Positions 1 through 6,170 of a stretch of DNA of 6,291 nt are shown here, piece by piece. The position numbers were made by a program, and so were the translations under genes. The notes below the pieces were generated by a model. That model saw only the letters and a list, made by a program, of their open reading frames with translations, made no database searches and was not told the origin of the DNA. Position 1 is the first letter of the stretch; each line of letters opens with the position of its first letter. Location of the stretch: positions 1-6,291 of the forward strand of contig JBLIOL010000311.1 in the NCBI GenBank assembly GCA_047639615.1. The letters are read 5' to 3'. This stretch comes from CAYWNK01 sp047639615. GTDB lineage: Bacteria; Planctomycetota; UBA1135; GCA-002686595.

Positions 1-776
1 AGCTCCGCCCCCTGGCCGGCAGCAAGGCAAGGTCTGTGCGTTGCTTCGACGTACCGCCCCAGCCAAGCGGGCAAGCGCCCCGTGGCCTGCCCCCAGCTGC
101 CCAGCCTGTGCACGCCGTCGGCGTCGCGCCCCAACCAACGCGGGCCATCCTCGGCCACCGCCAGCGCTTGGATATGCGCGTCCACATGCAGCTGCTCAAC
201 GCCGCTGCCACTGGCCCTGAAGAGCTCTCCGGCGCCACTGGCCAGGGCCACCCCCGCACCCAGGGACACGGGCCCGAGCAACGCTTCCCCGCTCAAGACC
301 AGCTGACCCTCGGGATCCAGGAGTTCCTGCACGCCAGGCCCAGGCGAGAGCACCCAGGGCAGGCCCTCCCCATCCAAGGCAAAGCGTGCTCCGGGCTGCA
401 CGTGCCGTTGACCCAGTAGCTCACCCGTTGGCGACAACTCCAGCAACCCAAGAGCCCCGGCGCGAGATCCTTGCAGGGCGACCGAAACCCACAGCCGACC
501 AGCTCGCACGGCTACCGCCCGCGGCCTGGGCAAGCGCAGGAGCCGCACCACAAAGCCATCCCGATCAAGCCCCACCAGGGCGCCTCCCTCCGGCCCGCGG
601 CCGAGGCCCGCATCCACCAACCAGAGCGCTACGGCTCCACGCCCCCGCGAGAGGCTGCGCAGGCCTAGATGGCCCAAGCCCAATGCTGCCGCGGCTCCAC
701 CCGCGCAAGCACCCATCCACTGCCGCCGTGTCCACACATACAAGGGACCGCGCCACCCCCCCGTCGGTTGCACCAT
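1..776 (-). CDS. Beta-propeller-like protein, partial (C-terminus beyond the left edge)
   Basis: One minus-strand frame is open from position 998 down to the first bases of the window without a stop, so the 3' end lies outside. The translation is rich in short strand-like segments ending in Asp/Gly turns, for example LWLVDAG, LVGLDRDG, GRLWVSVAL, LELSPTGELLG, FALDGEGLPWVLS and ELLDPEGQLV. This spacing of about 20-45 residues with repeated L-D-x-x-G turns is typical of NHL/YVTN-like beta-propeller blades. I do not recognise a specific family and see no catalytic motif. The start is uncertain: ATG at 776 is chosen because the sequence upstream is less GC-rich and contains atypical residues. ATG at 716 would shorten the protein by 20 residues, and ATG at 998 would lengthen it by 74 but leave only 11 bp before the divergent gene. 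No clear signal peptide or Shine-Dalgarno sequence is visible with any start. The propeller assignment is inference from pattern. Confidence 0.68.
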   Translation of the reverse strand, partial: MVQPTGGWRGPLYVWTRRQWMGACAGGAAAALGLGHLGLRSLSRGRGAVALWLVDAGLGRGPEGGALVGLDRDGFVVRLLRLPRPRAVAVRAGRLWVSVALQGSRAGALGLLELSPTGELLGQRHVQPGARFALDGEGLPWVLSPGPGVQELLDPEGQLVLSGEALLGPVSLGAGVALASGAGELFRASGSGVEQLHVDAHIQALAVAEDGPRWLGRDADGVHRLGSWGQATGRLPAWLGRYVEATHRPCLAAGQGAE

Positions 777-1009
777 TCCGTCAAGGTCAGCCAAGACTCG
801 CCGCGTAGTTGGACCCAACCTGAGACGTGACGTGCCCCCAACTGGTACTTCAGGCACTTGGCCGTGCTCAGGCAGCCGCAACGCGCCAGCCTTGACTTGC
901 GGTCCCCCCCGGTTGGGATAGCATTCAGCCCGGAAACAATCTTTCTCTCGCTTGCCTCCCTTGCGGAACACCGTCGCCGATCGCACCGGACACGACATTC
1001 CGTCCCCAA
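777..1009. other. Divergent intergenic region
   Basis: This 233-bp stretch separates the minus-strand propeller-like gene from the plus-strand ferritin-like gene. It is less GC-rich than its flanks and contains a run of seven C (904-910). Two minus-strand frames remain open across it, one continuing from the propeller-like gene, but their codon content and residue composition look noncoding. It should hold the promoters of both divergent genes. Confidence 0.5.
892..924 (+). promoter_or_regulatory. Possible sigma70-type promoter for the diiron-carbamoyltransferase operon
   Basis: TTGACT at 892-897 matches a -35 box in 5 of 6 positions. The -10 is poor: GGGATA (915-920, 17-bp spacing) or TAGCAT (919-924, 21-bp spacing). 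Its position about 85-110 bp upstream of the ATG at 1010 is reasonable. This is a weak call based on the hexamer and location only. Confidence 0.25.
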
Positions 1010-1795
1010 ATGAAACTGCTCGACATCATTAACCACCGGCGCTATCGCAAGCTCTGGGACGATCCGATCCGCAAGGTCCGCACCCTCGAGAGCTTCGGCC
1101 AGACCGAGGACGATGGCGGTCGCGATCTACTTGCAGCTGGTAAGCGCGCAACCGACCCTGAATTCGTCAAGCACGTGGAGCGCCACGCCCGCGAGGAGCT
1201 GCTGCACGGCGAACTCTTCCGCCGTCGCGCCGCCGAACTGCGCGCCGAGTCCCAAGTCCAGGGCTCCGTCCGCGAGAGCATCGGCGATAAGAACATGGAC
1301 ATGCTGCGCGCCCGCGACACCGATCTCGACGGCCACGGCTTCTATGACGCGAGCATGATGGACGAGATGGGCGAAGTGGCCTACGTCGCCACCGTGCACG
1401 TGGTCGAGCAACGCGCCCTCGAGACCTTTGAGATGCACCGCAAGGCCATCCGCAACGACGCGAAGACCCAAGAGCTCTTCGACCGCGTGGCCGTGGACGA
1501 GAGGTATCACATCAGCTACACGGGCAAGATCCTCGAGCGCTGGCGCACTGAAGGCCGTGAGCGTGAGGTCGAGAAGGCCATCAAGGAAGCCAAACGTTCG
1601 CGCTTCCTCGGCAACTGGGCGCGCCTCGGCGTACGCTCCGCCTCGGGCTTCGGCAAGGTCGTGCTGACCATCTTCTACTACACCCTGCTGGCACCCTTCG
1701 GACTTCTGTCCCGCGGCAAGCAGCAACCGGACGGTTGGGCCGAGCCCACAGACGTGACCACCGGTTCGGCCTCTCAAATTCTCAGCCAGTACTAA
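1010..1795 (+). CDS. Ferritin-like four-helix diiron protein with C-terminal hydrophobic tail
   Basis: This is a 261-residue helical protein. Two Glu-plus-ExxH units are visible: E33 with E63-L-L-H66, and E133 with E164-R-Y-H167. The near-equal spacing (30 and 31 residues) is the pseudo-symmetric ligand pattern of rubrerythrin/ferritin-like diiron proteins, so it probably binds two iron or manganese ions for oxidase, peroxidase or hydroxylase-type chemistry. No rubredoxin-type cysteines are present. After the four-helix bundle comes a basic linker (about 180-215), a hydrophobic segment at 217-234 (VVLTIFYYTLLAPFGLLS) and a short polar end. That tail resembles the SxtJ-type small membrane proteins that accompany NodU-type carbamoyltransferases (from memory of the family, not an alignment). 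The start is ATG 1010, with no Shine-Dalgarno. The stop TAA overlaps the ATG of the next gene (TAATG), implying translational coupling. The substrate is unknown. The diiron fold is fairly sure, the tail relationship less so. Confidence 0.88.
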   Translation: MKLLDIINHRRYRKLWDDPIRKVRTLESFGQTEDDGGRDLLAAGKRATDPEFVKHVERHAREELLHGELFRRRAAELRAESQVQGSVRESIGDKNMDMLRARDTDLDGHGFYDASMMDEMGEVAYVATVHVVEQRALETFEMHRKAIRNDAKTQELFDRVAVDERYHISYTGKILERWRTEGREREVEKAIKEAKRSRFLGNWARLGVRSASGFGKVVLTIFYYTLLAPFGLLSRGKQQPDGWAEPTDVTTGSASQILSQY

Positions 1796-3528
1796 TGCGC
1801 GTTCTAGGAATCTCGGCCTTCCACCGAGACGCAGCCGCAGCGCTGGTCGTGGATGGAAAAGTCGTCGCAGCCGTTCAAGAGGATCGCTACACCAAGCGCC
1901 TCCAAGATGAATCCTTCCCCGTTCGCGCCATCCGTGCCTGCCTAACCCAGGGCGGTATCCAAGCGCGCGATCTGGACAGGGTCGTCTTCTACGAAAAGCC
2001 CCTGCGCAAGTTCGAGCGCGAGCTGGCGTCGTTGATCACTTCCTTCCCGAAGTCATCCAAAGCCTTCTCTACGAGCATGTTTCTGTGGCTCGGCGATCGG
2101 CTCTGGCTAAAGCACCGCATCGTGGAAGAGCTTGAGCTGCCCAATGCGGACAAGGTCTGTTTCACCGAGCACCAGTTAGCGCACGCCGCCAGCGCGTTCT
2201 ACTCCTCACCCCACGAGGAGGCCGCGATTCTGACCGTGGATGACGCCGGCGAGTGGTCCACCACAAGCCTATGCAGCGGCAGCGGCAACGAACTCAAGAT
2301 GCTCTCGGAGATCAAGTTCCCGAACTCCCTTGGCATGCTGACCTCGGCCTTCTCCCAGTACTTGGGATTCGAGCCGGGCACCCAGGATCACCTGGTAGAG
2401 AACCTAGCGAGCTTCGGTACGCCGAAGCACGTGGACAAGATCAATCAACTGGTGCAAGCGGGCGAGAATGGCGCCTACACTATCAATCAGGATCTCTTCC
2501 GCTTCCGCTACGACCACAAGCAACTGTTCAGCCCCGCTCTGGAAGAACTGCTCGGAACCGCACGCACGAGCGGCGGCGCCCTGCGCTTCCGCGAGGACGA
2601 CACCTACGACGCCGACCTCGCCGCCAGTTTCCAGCAGGTCATCGAAGAGCGCACCCTGGCATTGCTCGAACGACTTCACGAGTTGGTCCCCAGCAAGGCC
2701 CTGTGCTTCGCCGGCCACCTCGCCCAGAACCGCGCCCTGTGCACGCGCATCCTTCGCGATGGTCCCTTCGAACAACTCTACGTCCCGCCGGCTCCGCACG
2801 ATGCTGGCGCCGCCCTGGGCGCAGCACTCTACGTCAGCCACGCCGTGGAAGGCGTCGAGACGCGCGACACCCTGGACCATGCCTTCCTCGGCATGAAGGT
2901 CGAGAACCGCCCCGAAGACGGCGTGATCGAACTGGGTGGACAGGAGCAAACCGAAGCGGAGATGGTCACGCGCCTCGAAGCAGGCGAACGCATGGGCTGG
3001 ATCCGCGGCGCCCACGAGTTCGGGGCCCACAGTCACGGTCACCGAAGCATCCTGGCGGACCCCCGCGATGCGGATTCGCGCAAGCGCTTGCTCGGCGCCG
3101 TGCAACAGCTCGAGGCCTACGTGCCCTGCGGCCTAGCCGTACCTGCCGAGTGTGCCTCGGAGTACTTCGATCTACCGCAAGGCGGTGAGTACCCGCTCGG
3201 CTTCGGCCAGCTGGCTGTGCAAGCCACGGACAAGCTGCGCCAGCTTGCCCCGTCCATGGTGCAGCCCGACGGCAGCGCCTGGCCGCTTGTGATCCACAAG
3301 GATCGCGATCCAGAGTTCCATAGCCTGCTGCATGCCTTCGCCGCCAAAACCGGCACGCCACTGCTGGCACACTCGGCCTTCGCCCTGCGTGGTTCGCCTA
3401 TCGCGCGCATCGAGTCCGATGCGGTGGCGGCCTTCCTGCGCACGGATCTGGACTGCCTGATCGTCGAAGATCGCATGTACCACCCCCTCACCACCACCGG
3501 CCTGCCCCCACGGCCCACGGTGTCCTAG
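1795..3528 (+). CDS. NodU/TobZ-family carbamoyltransferase homologue with an altered YrdC-like domain
   Basis: This 577-residue protein has normal family length. Relatives use carbamoyl phosphate and ATP to form carbamoyl-adenylate in a C-terminal YrdC-like domain, then transfer the carbamoyl group in an N-terminal Kae1-like domain. The N-terminus (VLGISAF at 3-9, then AAALVVDGKVVAAVQEDR) is unmistakable. Kae1-like metal ligands appear kept: H126 and H130 (HQLAH), D149 and D336 (HDAGAALGAAL). Other signatures are changed. The family His-Asp after the first strand reads R11-D12. The MGLAPYG segment reads ENLASFG (202-208) and GGVALN reads GHLAQN (307-312). FGPRALGNRSILADPR reads FGAHSHGHRSILADPR (409-424), RPFAPS is lost near 442-450, and NTSFNVRGEP reads AHSAFALRGSP (525-535). 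It may be a repurposed or inactive enzyme. ATG 1795 gives the family N-terminus; in-frame ATG 1735 would add 20 unrelated residues inside the upstream gene. The TAG stop lies in the left end of a MITE-like repeat. Confidence 0.93.
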   Translation: MRVLGISAFHRDAAAALVVDGKVVAAVQEDRYTKRLQDESFPVRAIRACLTQGGIQARDLDRVVFYEKPLRKFERELASLITSFPKSSKAFSTSMFLWLGDRLWLKHRIVEELELPNADKVCFTEHQLAHAASAFYSSPHEEAAILTVDDAGEWSTTSLCSGSGNELKMLSEIKFPNSLGMLTSAFSQYLGFEPGTQDHLVENLASFGTPKHVDKINQLVQAGENGAYTINQDLFRFRYDHKQLFSPALEELLGTARTSGGALRFREDDTYDADLAASFQQVIEERTLALLERLHELVPSKALCFAGHLAQNRALCTRILRDGPFEQLYVPPAPHDAGAALGAALYVSHAVEGVETRDTLDHAFLGMKVENRPEDGVIELGGQEQTEAEMVTRLEAGERMGWIRGAHEFGAHSHGHRSILADPRDADSRKRLLGAVQQLEAYVPCGLAVPAECASEYFDLPQGGEYPLGFGQLAVQATDKLRQLAPSMVQPDGSAWPLVIHKDRDPEFHSLLHAFAAKTGTPLLAHSAFALRGSPIARIESDAVAAFLRTDLDCLIVEDRMYHPLTTTGLPPRPTVS

Positions 3529-3690
3529 CAGGCCGCTTAAAAAACAGCGGCCCAGCGATTGGTTTCCACGGATCGTCTGGCAAGGCGACAGGTTCCCCCC
3601 ATAGTCGTGGCCATTTGGGGGTTCTGGCAACGCAACCAGGCGCTTCGTGGGAGCCGAGCGACAAGTCGCTGTTTTTTGAACGGGCTGTTA
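3526..3690. mobile_element. MITE-like TA-bounded imperfect palindrome
   Basis: This is a 165-bp noncoding element. The outer 24 bases (3526-3549) match the reverse complement of 3667-3690 at 20 of 24 positions, sharing the core AAAAAACAGCG. The match continues more weakly across 55-bp arms (3526-3580 and 3636-3690, 39 of 55 by eye), so most of the element could fold on itself. Both ends are TA, as expected for a TA target-site duplication of the IS630/Tc1-mariner type. There is no transposase, so a non-autonomous MITE or dispersed palindromic repeat is the best description. Small hairpins lie inside each arm: GGCCGCT/AGCGGCC at 3531-3552 and AGCGAC/GTCGCT at 3657-3670. The TA at the left edge is part of the upstream gene's TAG stop. 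The assignment rests on structure only; no second copy is in the window. Confidence 0.6.
3531..3552 (+). terminator. Hairpin just after the carbamoyltransferase stop, possible terminator
   Basis: GGCCGCT (3531-3537) and AGCGGCC (3546-3552) form a perfect 7-bp stem with an A-rich 8-base loop two bases after the TAG stop. No U-tract follows on the plus strand, so intrinsic termination would be weak. It may simply be part of the MITE-like element. Confidence 0.3.
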
Positions 3691-3707
3691 GAGGGTCATC
3701 TGGTAAC

Positions 3708-3749
3708 CGAGACAGCCACTCTCCGCCGCGGCGGGGAGTGGCTGTCTCG
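3708..3749. repeat. 42-nt near-perfect palindrome (REP-like hairpin or bidirectional terminator)
   Basis: Positions 3708-3728 and 3729-3749 are reverse complements over 21 bp, with a single T-G mismatch at 3722/3735 and no spacer at the centre. The outer arm reads GAGACAGCCACTC and the core is CCGCCGCGGCGG. In RNA it would form a very stable hairpin. Four T follow at 3752-3755 after a short gap, so it could act as a terminator before the kinase gene. It may equally be a REP-type dispersed intergenic repeat. It is separate from the MITE-like element, starting 17 bp beyond its end. Confidence 0.75.
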
Positions 3750-3753
3750 CATT

Positions 3754-3783
3754 TTGACCAGGAATTTTGCGCGCCTTTAGATC
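3754..3783 (+). promoter_or_regulatory. Possible promoter of the kinase gene
   Basis: TTGACC (3754-3759) is a good -35 match (5 of 6). A TTAGAT or TAGATC box follows at 3777-3783 with 17-18 bp spacing and is only a moderate -10. It sits just after the large palindrome and 75-100 bp before the kinase ATG, where a promoter is expected. Confidence 0.35.
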
Positions 3784-3857
3784 CGCGCAAGGCTCGCTCC
3801 GCTCCTAAGTCTGTGGGGCCCAGTTTGTGGATGGTCCCACCCCGCCCCACCGACACT

Positions 3858-4934
3858 ATGCTTCGAACGGATCGACTGCCGCTCTCCGAGTCAGCCCCGC
3901 TGCACGACACCCTAAGTCTCACCCTGGACAGCCCCAGGCTCCCGCGTGGGTTCCTCCCCGACCCCCTGCAAGATCCTCAGCTTGCCGCCCTGCCGCAGCG
4001 CACGGGGTTCAAGCTGCTCGACGGCTGCGCCATCTACTCCAGCCTCGGCCGCGGCGGCATGGGGTCGGTCTACCGCGCCCGCGACCTAGCTGGCGAGATC
4101 GACGTAGCCATCAAGTGCCTGCACCCAGGTTGCAGCCGCCCTGCGGAAGCCAGAGCGCGTTTCGAGCGCGAGACCCAGGTCGGTGCGCAGTTGGATCACC
4201 CGAACGTGGTGCAGGTCCTGCGCGGCGGCGAGAGTCACGGCGTGCGCTTCCTCGTGATGGAGTATGTACACGGTGAGACCCTGCGCGAGCGCGTGCAGCG
4301 CCGCGGAGCATCCAGCCTGGGTGAAGCCATCGGCATCACCCAACGCGCTGCCCGCGGCTTGGCGGCGGCCCACCAGGGCGGCCTGATCCACCGCGACATC
4401 AAACCCGCCAATCTGATGCTCGGCACCGCCGGCGAAGTAAAGGTGTGCGACCTCGGCTTGGCCAAGCTGCAGGGCAGCGATGTAGCCCTAACCCTAGATC
4501 GCTCGGTCCTCGGCAGTCCGCGCTACATGGCCCCCGAGCAATGGCGCGACGGCCGTCGCGCCGGCCCGGCCGCAGATGTGTTCGGCCTCGGCGCCACGCT
4601 CTACTTCCTCCTGGCCGGCGAGGATGGAAACCAGGGCAAGCACCTGCGCGAGATCCAAGAGGACACCGAACAACGCGGCTTCCCCGATCTGCGCCTCTGC
4701 AATCGGGAGGTCCCCGCAGAGGTGGCTCAAGTGGTCGCGCGCGCCGTAGAGCGTGACCCCGCGCGCCGCTACGCGGACTGCGCCAGCCTCGCCCGTGCCC
4801 TGGACACGCTCGCAATCGGCAGAGAGACCACGCTGCTCCACGCCGGCAACGAGACCCGCGGCGCCCTCAAGCAACGCCTACGCCCCGCCCCCGAGAGCCT
4901 GACCACCCTTGGCCCCGGCGATTTCCTGCGTTGA
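3858..4934 (+). CDS. Hanks-type Ser/Thr protein kinase, soluble
   Basis: This is a 358-residue protein whose kinase domain covers about residues 58-318. All core motifs are intact: glycine loop LGRGGMGSV (63-71), VAIK with catalytic K86, alpha-C E105, HRDIKPAN with D180 and N185, metal-binding DLG at 198-200 (the common bacterial DFG variant), activation segment with S216 and S220, and APE at 225-227. It should therefore be an active ATP-dependent Ser/Thr kinase. A polar N-terminal extension of about 57 residues and a short C-terminal tail of about 40 residues flank the domain. There is no transmembrane helix or PASTA-type sensor, so it should be cytosolic. ATG 3858 is preferred; in-frame ATG 3831 would add nine residues, and an earlier ATG at 3615 would read through the MITE-like repeat and palindrome. 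The substrate is not evident. The next gene, 80 bp downstream on the same strand, encodes a lipoprotein and could be cotranscribed. Confidence 0.94.
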   Translation: MLRTDRLPLSESAPLHDTLSLTLDSPRLPRGFLPDPLQDPQLAALPQRTGFKLLDGCAIYSSLGRGGMGSVYRARDLAGEIDVAIKCLHPGCSRPAEARARFERETQVGAQLDHPNVVQVLRGGESHGVRFLVMEYVHGETLRERVQRRGASSLGEAIGITQRAARGLAAAHQGGLIHRDIKPANLMLGTAGEVKVCDLGLAKLQGSDVALTLDRSVLGSPRYMAPEQWRDGRRAGPAADVFGLGATLYFLLAGEDGNQGKHLREIQEDTEQRGFPDLRLCNREVPAEVAQVVARAVERDPARRYADCASLARALDTLAIGRETTLLHAGNETRGALKQRLRPAPESLTTLGPGDFLR

Positions 4935-5014
4935 TCTGAAGAAAGCTGGCAGCCTGGGCGGCCCGGTTGCGCGGATAAGGGCAAGCACCCCCGCATCCCC
5001 TCAAACAACCGATC

Positions 5015-5404
5015 ATGAACCTCGCCCAATTCCTGCGCTCCAGCCTACTGGCCTGCCTGCTCTCCTCCTGTCAAACCCCCACCGAATTCATCACCCACCG
5101 GCAGGGCGTCATCGGCTCGGGCGGCGGTACCGCGGGGTCCAGCTCCCATGGCGAAGATTGGTCCGTGCGTCTGACCGAGCAAGACCTCTGGATTACCGTC
5201 GAGGATGCTGTAGTCGTGTTCTTGGCTGGCGCCGTCGACGACCAAGTCACCTACCGCAAGGAGCGTGACACCTGGACCTTTGCATTGAGCGGCGGTGAAG
5301 TGCAATGGACCTCGCGCAACATCCGCGTGGACGGAACGGATCACGCACTCCTGGATGGTGAGCTGCTAGCCTTCGATGGCCAGGGGCGCCTCACCAGCTT
5401 GTAG
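5015..5404 (+). CDS. Small hypothetical lipoprotein
   Basis: This is a 129-residue protein. It starts with a typical lipoprotein signal: R8, a hydrophobic stretch at 9-16, then lipobox L16-S17-S18-C19. Cleavage before C19 and lipidation would anchor it in a membrane, and Q20 at +2 would suit outer-membrane sorting by the E. coli rule. A Gly/Ser-rich linker (33-45) follows, then a compact, probably beta-rich domain with alternating polar and hydrophobic residues (about 49-129: DWSVRLTEQDLWITV, VVVFLAGAV, TWTFALSGGEVQW). I recognise no family. The ATG lacks a Shine-Dalgarno sequence. The gene lies 80 bp after the kinase on the same strand. Its TAG stop directly abuts the stop of the convergent minus-strand gene. 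Confidence 0.75.
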   Translation: MNLAQFLRSSLLACLLSSCQTPTEFITHRQGVIGSGGGTAGSSSHGEDWSVRLTEQDLWITVEDAVVVFLAGAVDDQVTYRKERDTWTFALSGGEVQWTSRNIRVDGTDHALLDGELLAFDGQGRLTSL

Positions 5405-6114
5405 TTACTTAGACGAGCCGTCTGGGGAGAAGAAATCGGCGCGGGCCTTGTACTGCTCGGCTTCGATGCCCTCGAGCGCCTTAGCCTTGCCGGTCTCGAA
5501 GGAGTAGCCAATGACCTCGAGCGCATGCTTGAGGTCGGGCGCATCCAGACCCGCGATGTGGCACTCGTATAGCGCCCGTCTTCGTCAGCCACCATGGACG
5601 TCGCCGTACGCCAACCATCGGGCTGATCAACACCAAGAGAGATCGGCAACTGCTGAAACCCAGGAACGAAGCCCAGGAGAGACACGGGCGTCAGGTAGGC
5701 GTAGTCGTCGCGGATGCGGTTCGCTTCCACATCGAAAACGCCCGCATCCAATTGCCCGCTCGAGATCGATTCAGCCTTGTAGCGCACCACGAAGGGCTCC
5801 CTCGCGTTCGTCGCGATCACCCAGTGGGAGTCATCCACGCGTTCCACGCTAAGCTTCTCACCCGTGCCATCCAGCGCCACCAACTCGCGGGCGAAGCGAC
5901 CATACTCAGCCACGTGATAGGCACCGGCGGTCCAGCGCGCGATCCAAAAACCCGCGCCGTCAGCCTGGGCAGCCGGGAAGCGAGCCTCCACATCCCAAAT
6001 GCGCGCGGCTCGATCAAAGCTCAACTCGTAGGCCACTTTATTTTGCAGGCTCGCTGCAGAAGCGGAACCGGAGAGGACTGCAAGTAGAACGGCACAGGCA
6101 CGGTGGCTAGACCT
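5405..6114 (-). pseudogene. M61-peptidase N-terminal-domain-like protein, frameshifted and apparently lacking its start
   Basis: The minus-strand frame from GTG 6036 gives VAYELSFDRAARIWDVEARF, then ARWTAGAYHVAEYGRFAREL and later QPDGWRTATSM. This fits the N-terminal beta domain of M61 (glycyl aminopeptidase) proteins: W-x-x-G-x-Y-x-V-x-E-Y-x-R and P-x-G-W-x-x-A-T. No HExxH peptidase domain follows. At 5568-5571 (TATA) the frame breaks. The original frame turns into low-quality Ser/Arg-rich sequence and runs into the lipoprotein gene. The frame shifted by one reads YECHIAGLDAPDLKHALEVI and on for 54 codons to TAA at 5405-5407, exactly against the lipoprotein stop. Upstream of 6036 the same frame encodes a clear signal peptide (RSSHRACAVLLAVLSGSASA, 6114 to 6055) with no ATG, GTG or TTG before the stop at 6205-6207. 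It is either a decayed gene or the sequence has indel errors; both lesions fit single small indels. Confidence 0.7.
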
Positions 6115-6170
6115 ATCGCCGCGAGTGTAGCGCCCGGACGGCCTTGGGAAGCCAGCGGCTGAGACCGCGC

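Noticed and set aside
36..808. Plus-strand open frames with Pro/Ala/Arg-rich translations
   Set aside because: They are antisense shadows of the long minus-strand propeller-like frame; the minus strand gives the more protein-like sequence.
665..1036. Open frame on the minus strand, 123 codons
   Set aside because: It overlaps the start of the ferritin-like gene and the 5' part of the propeller-like gene in another frame. Its translation is rich in Cys and Arg with no domain-like pattern.
1127..1777. Minus-strand open frame of 216 codons inside the ferritin-like gene
   Set aside because: It is antisense to a gene with clear diiron ligands, in the usual shadow frame.
2404..3105. Minus-strand open frame of 233 codons inside the carbamoyltransferase gene
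   Set aside because: It lies opposite a clearly recognised gene and arises from high-GC codon use; its translation shows no motif.
3615..3857. N-terminal extension of the kinase from ATG 3615
   Set aside because: It would translate the right half of the MITE-like element and the 42-nt palindrome; the kinase motifs begin well after 3858.
4949..4970. Hairpin after the kinase gene (GCAGCC/GGTTGC with an inner GGG/CCC) as a terminator
   Set aside because: The stem has a bulge and a three-base loop, and no T-tract follows.
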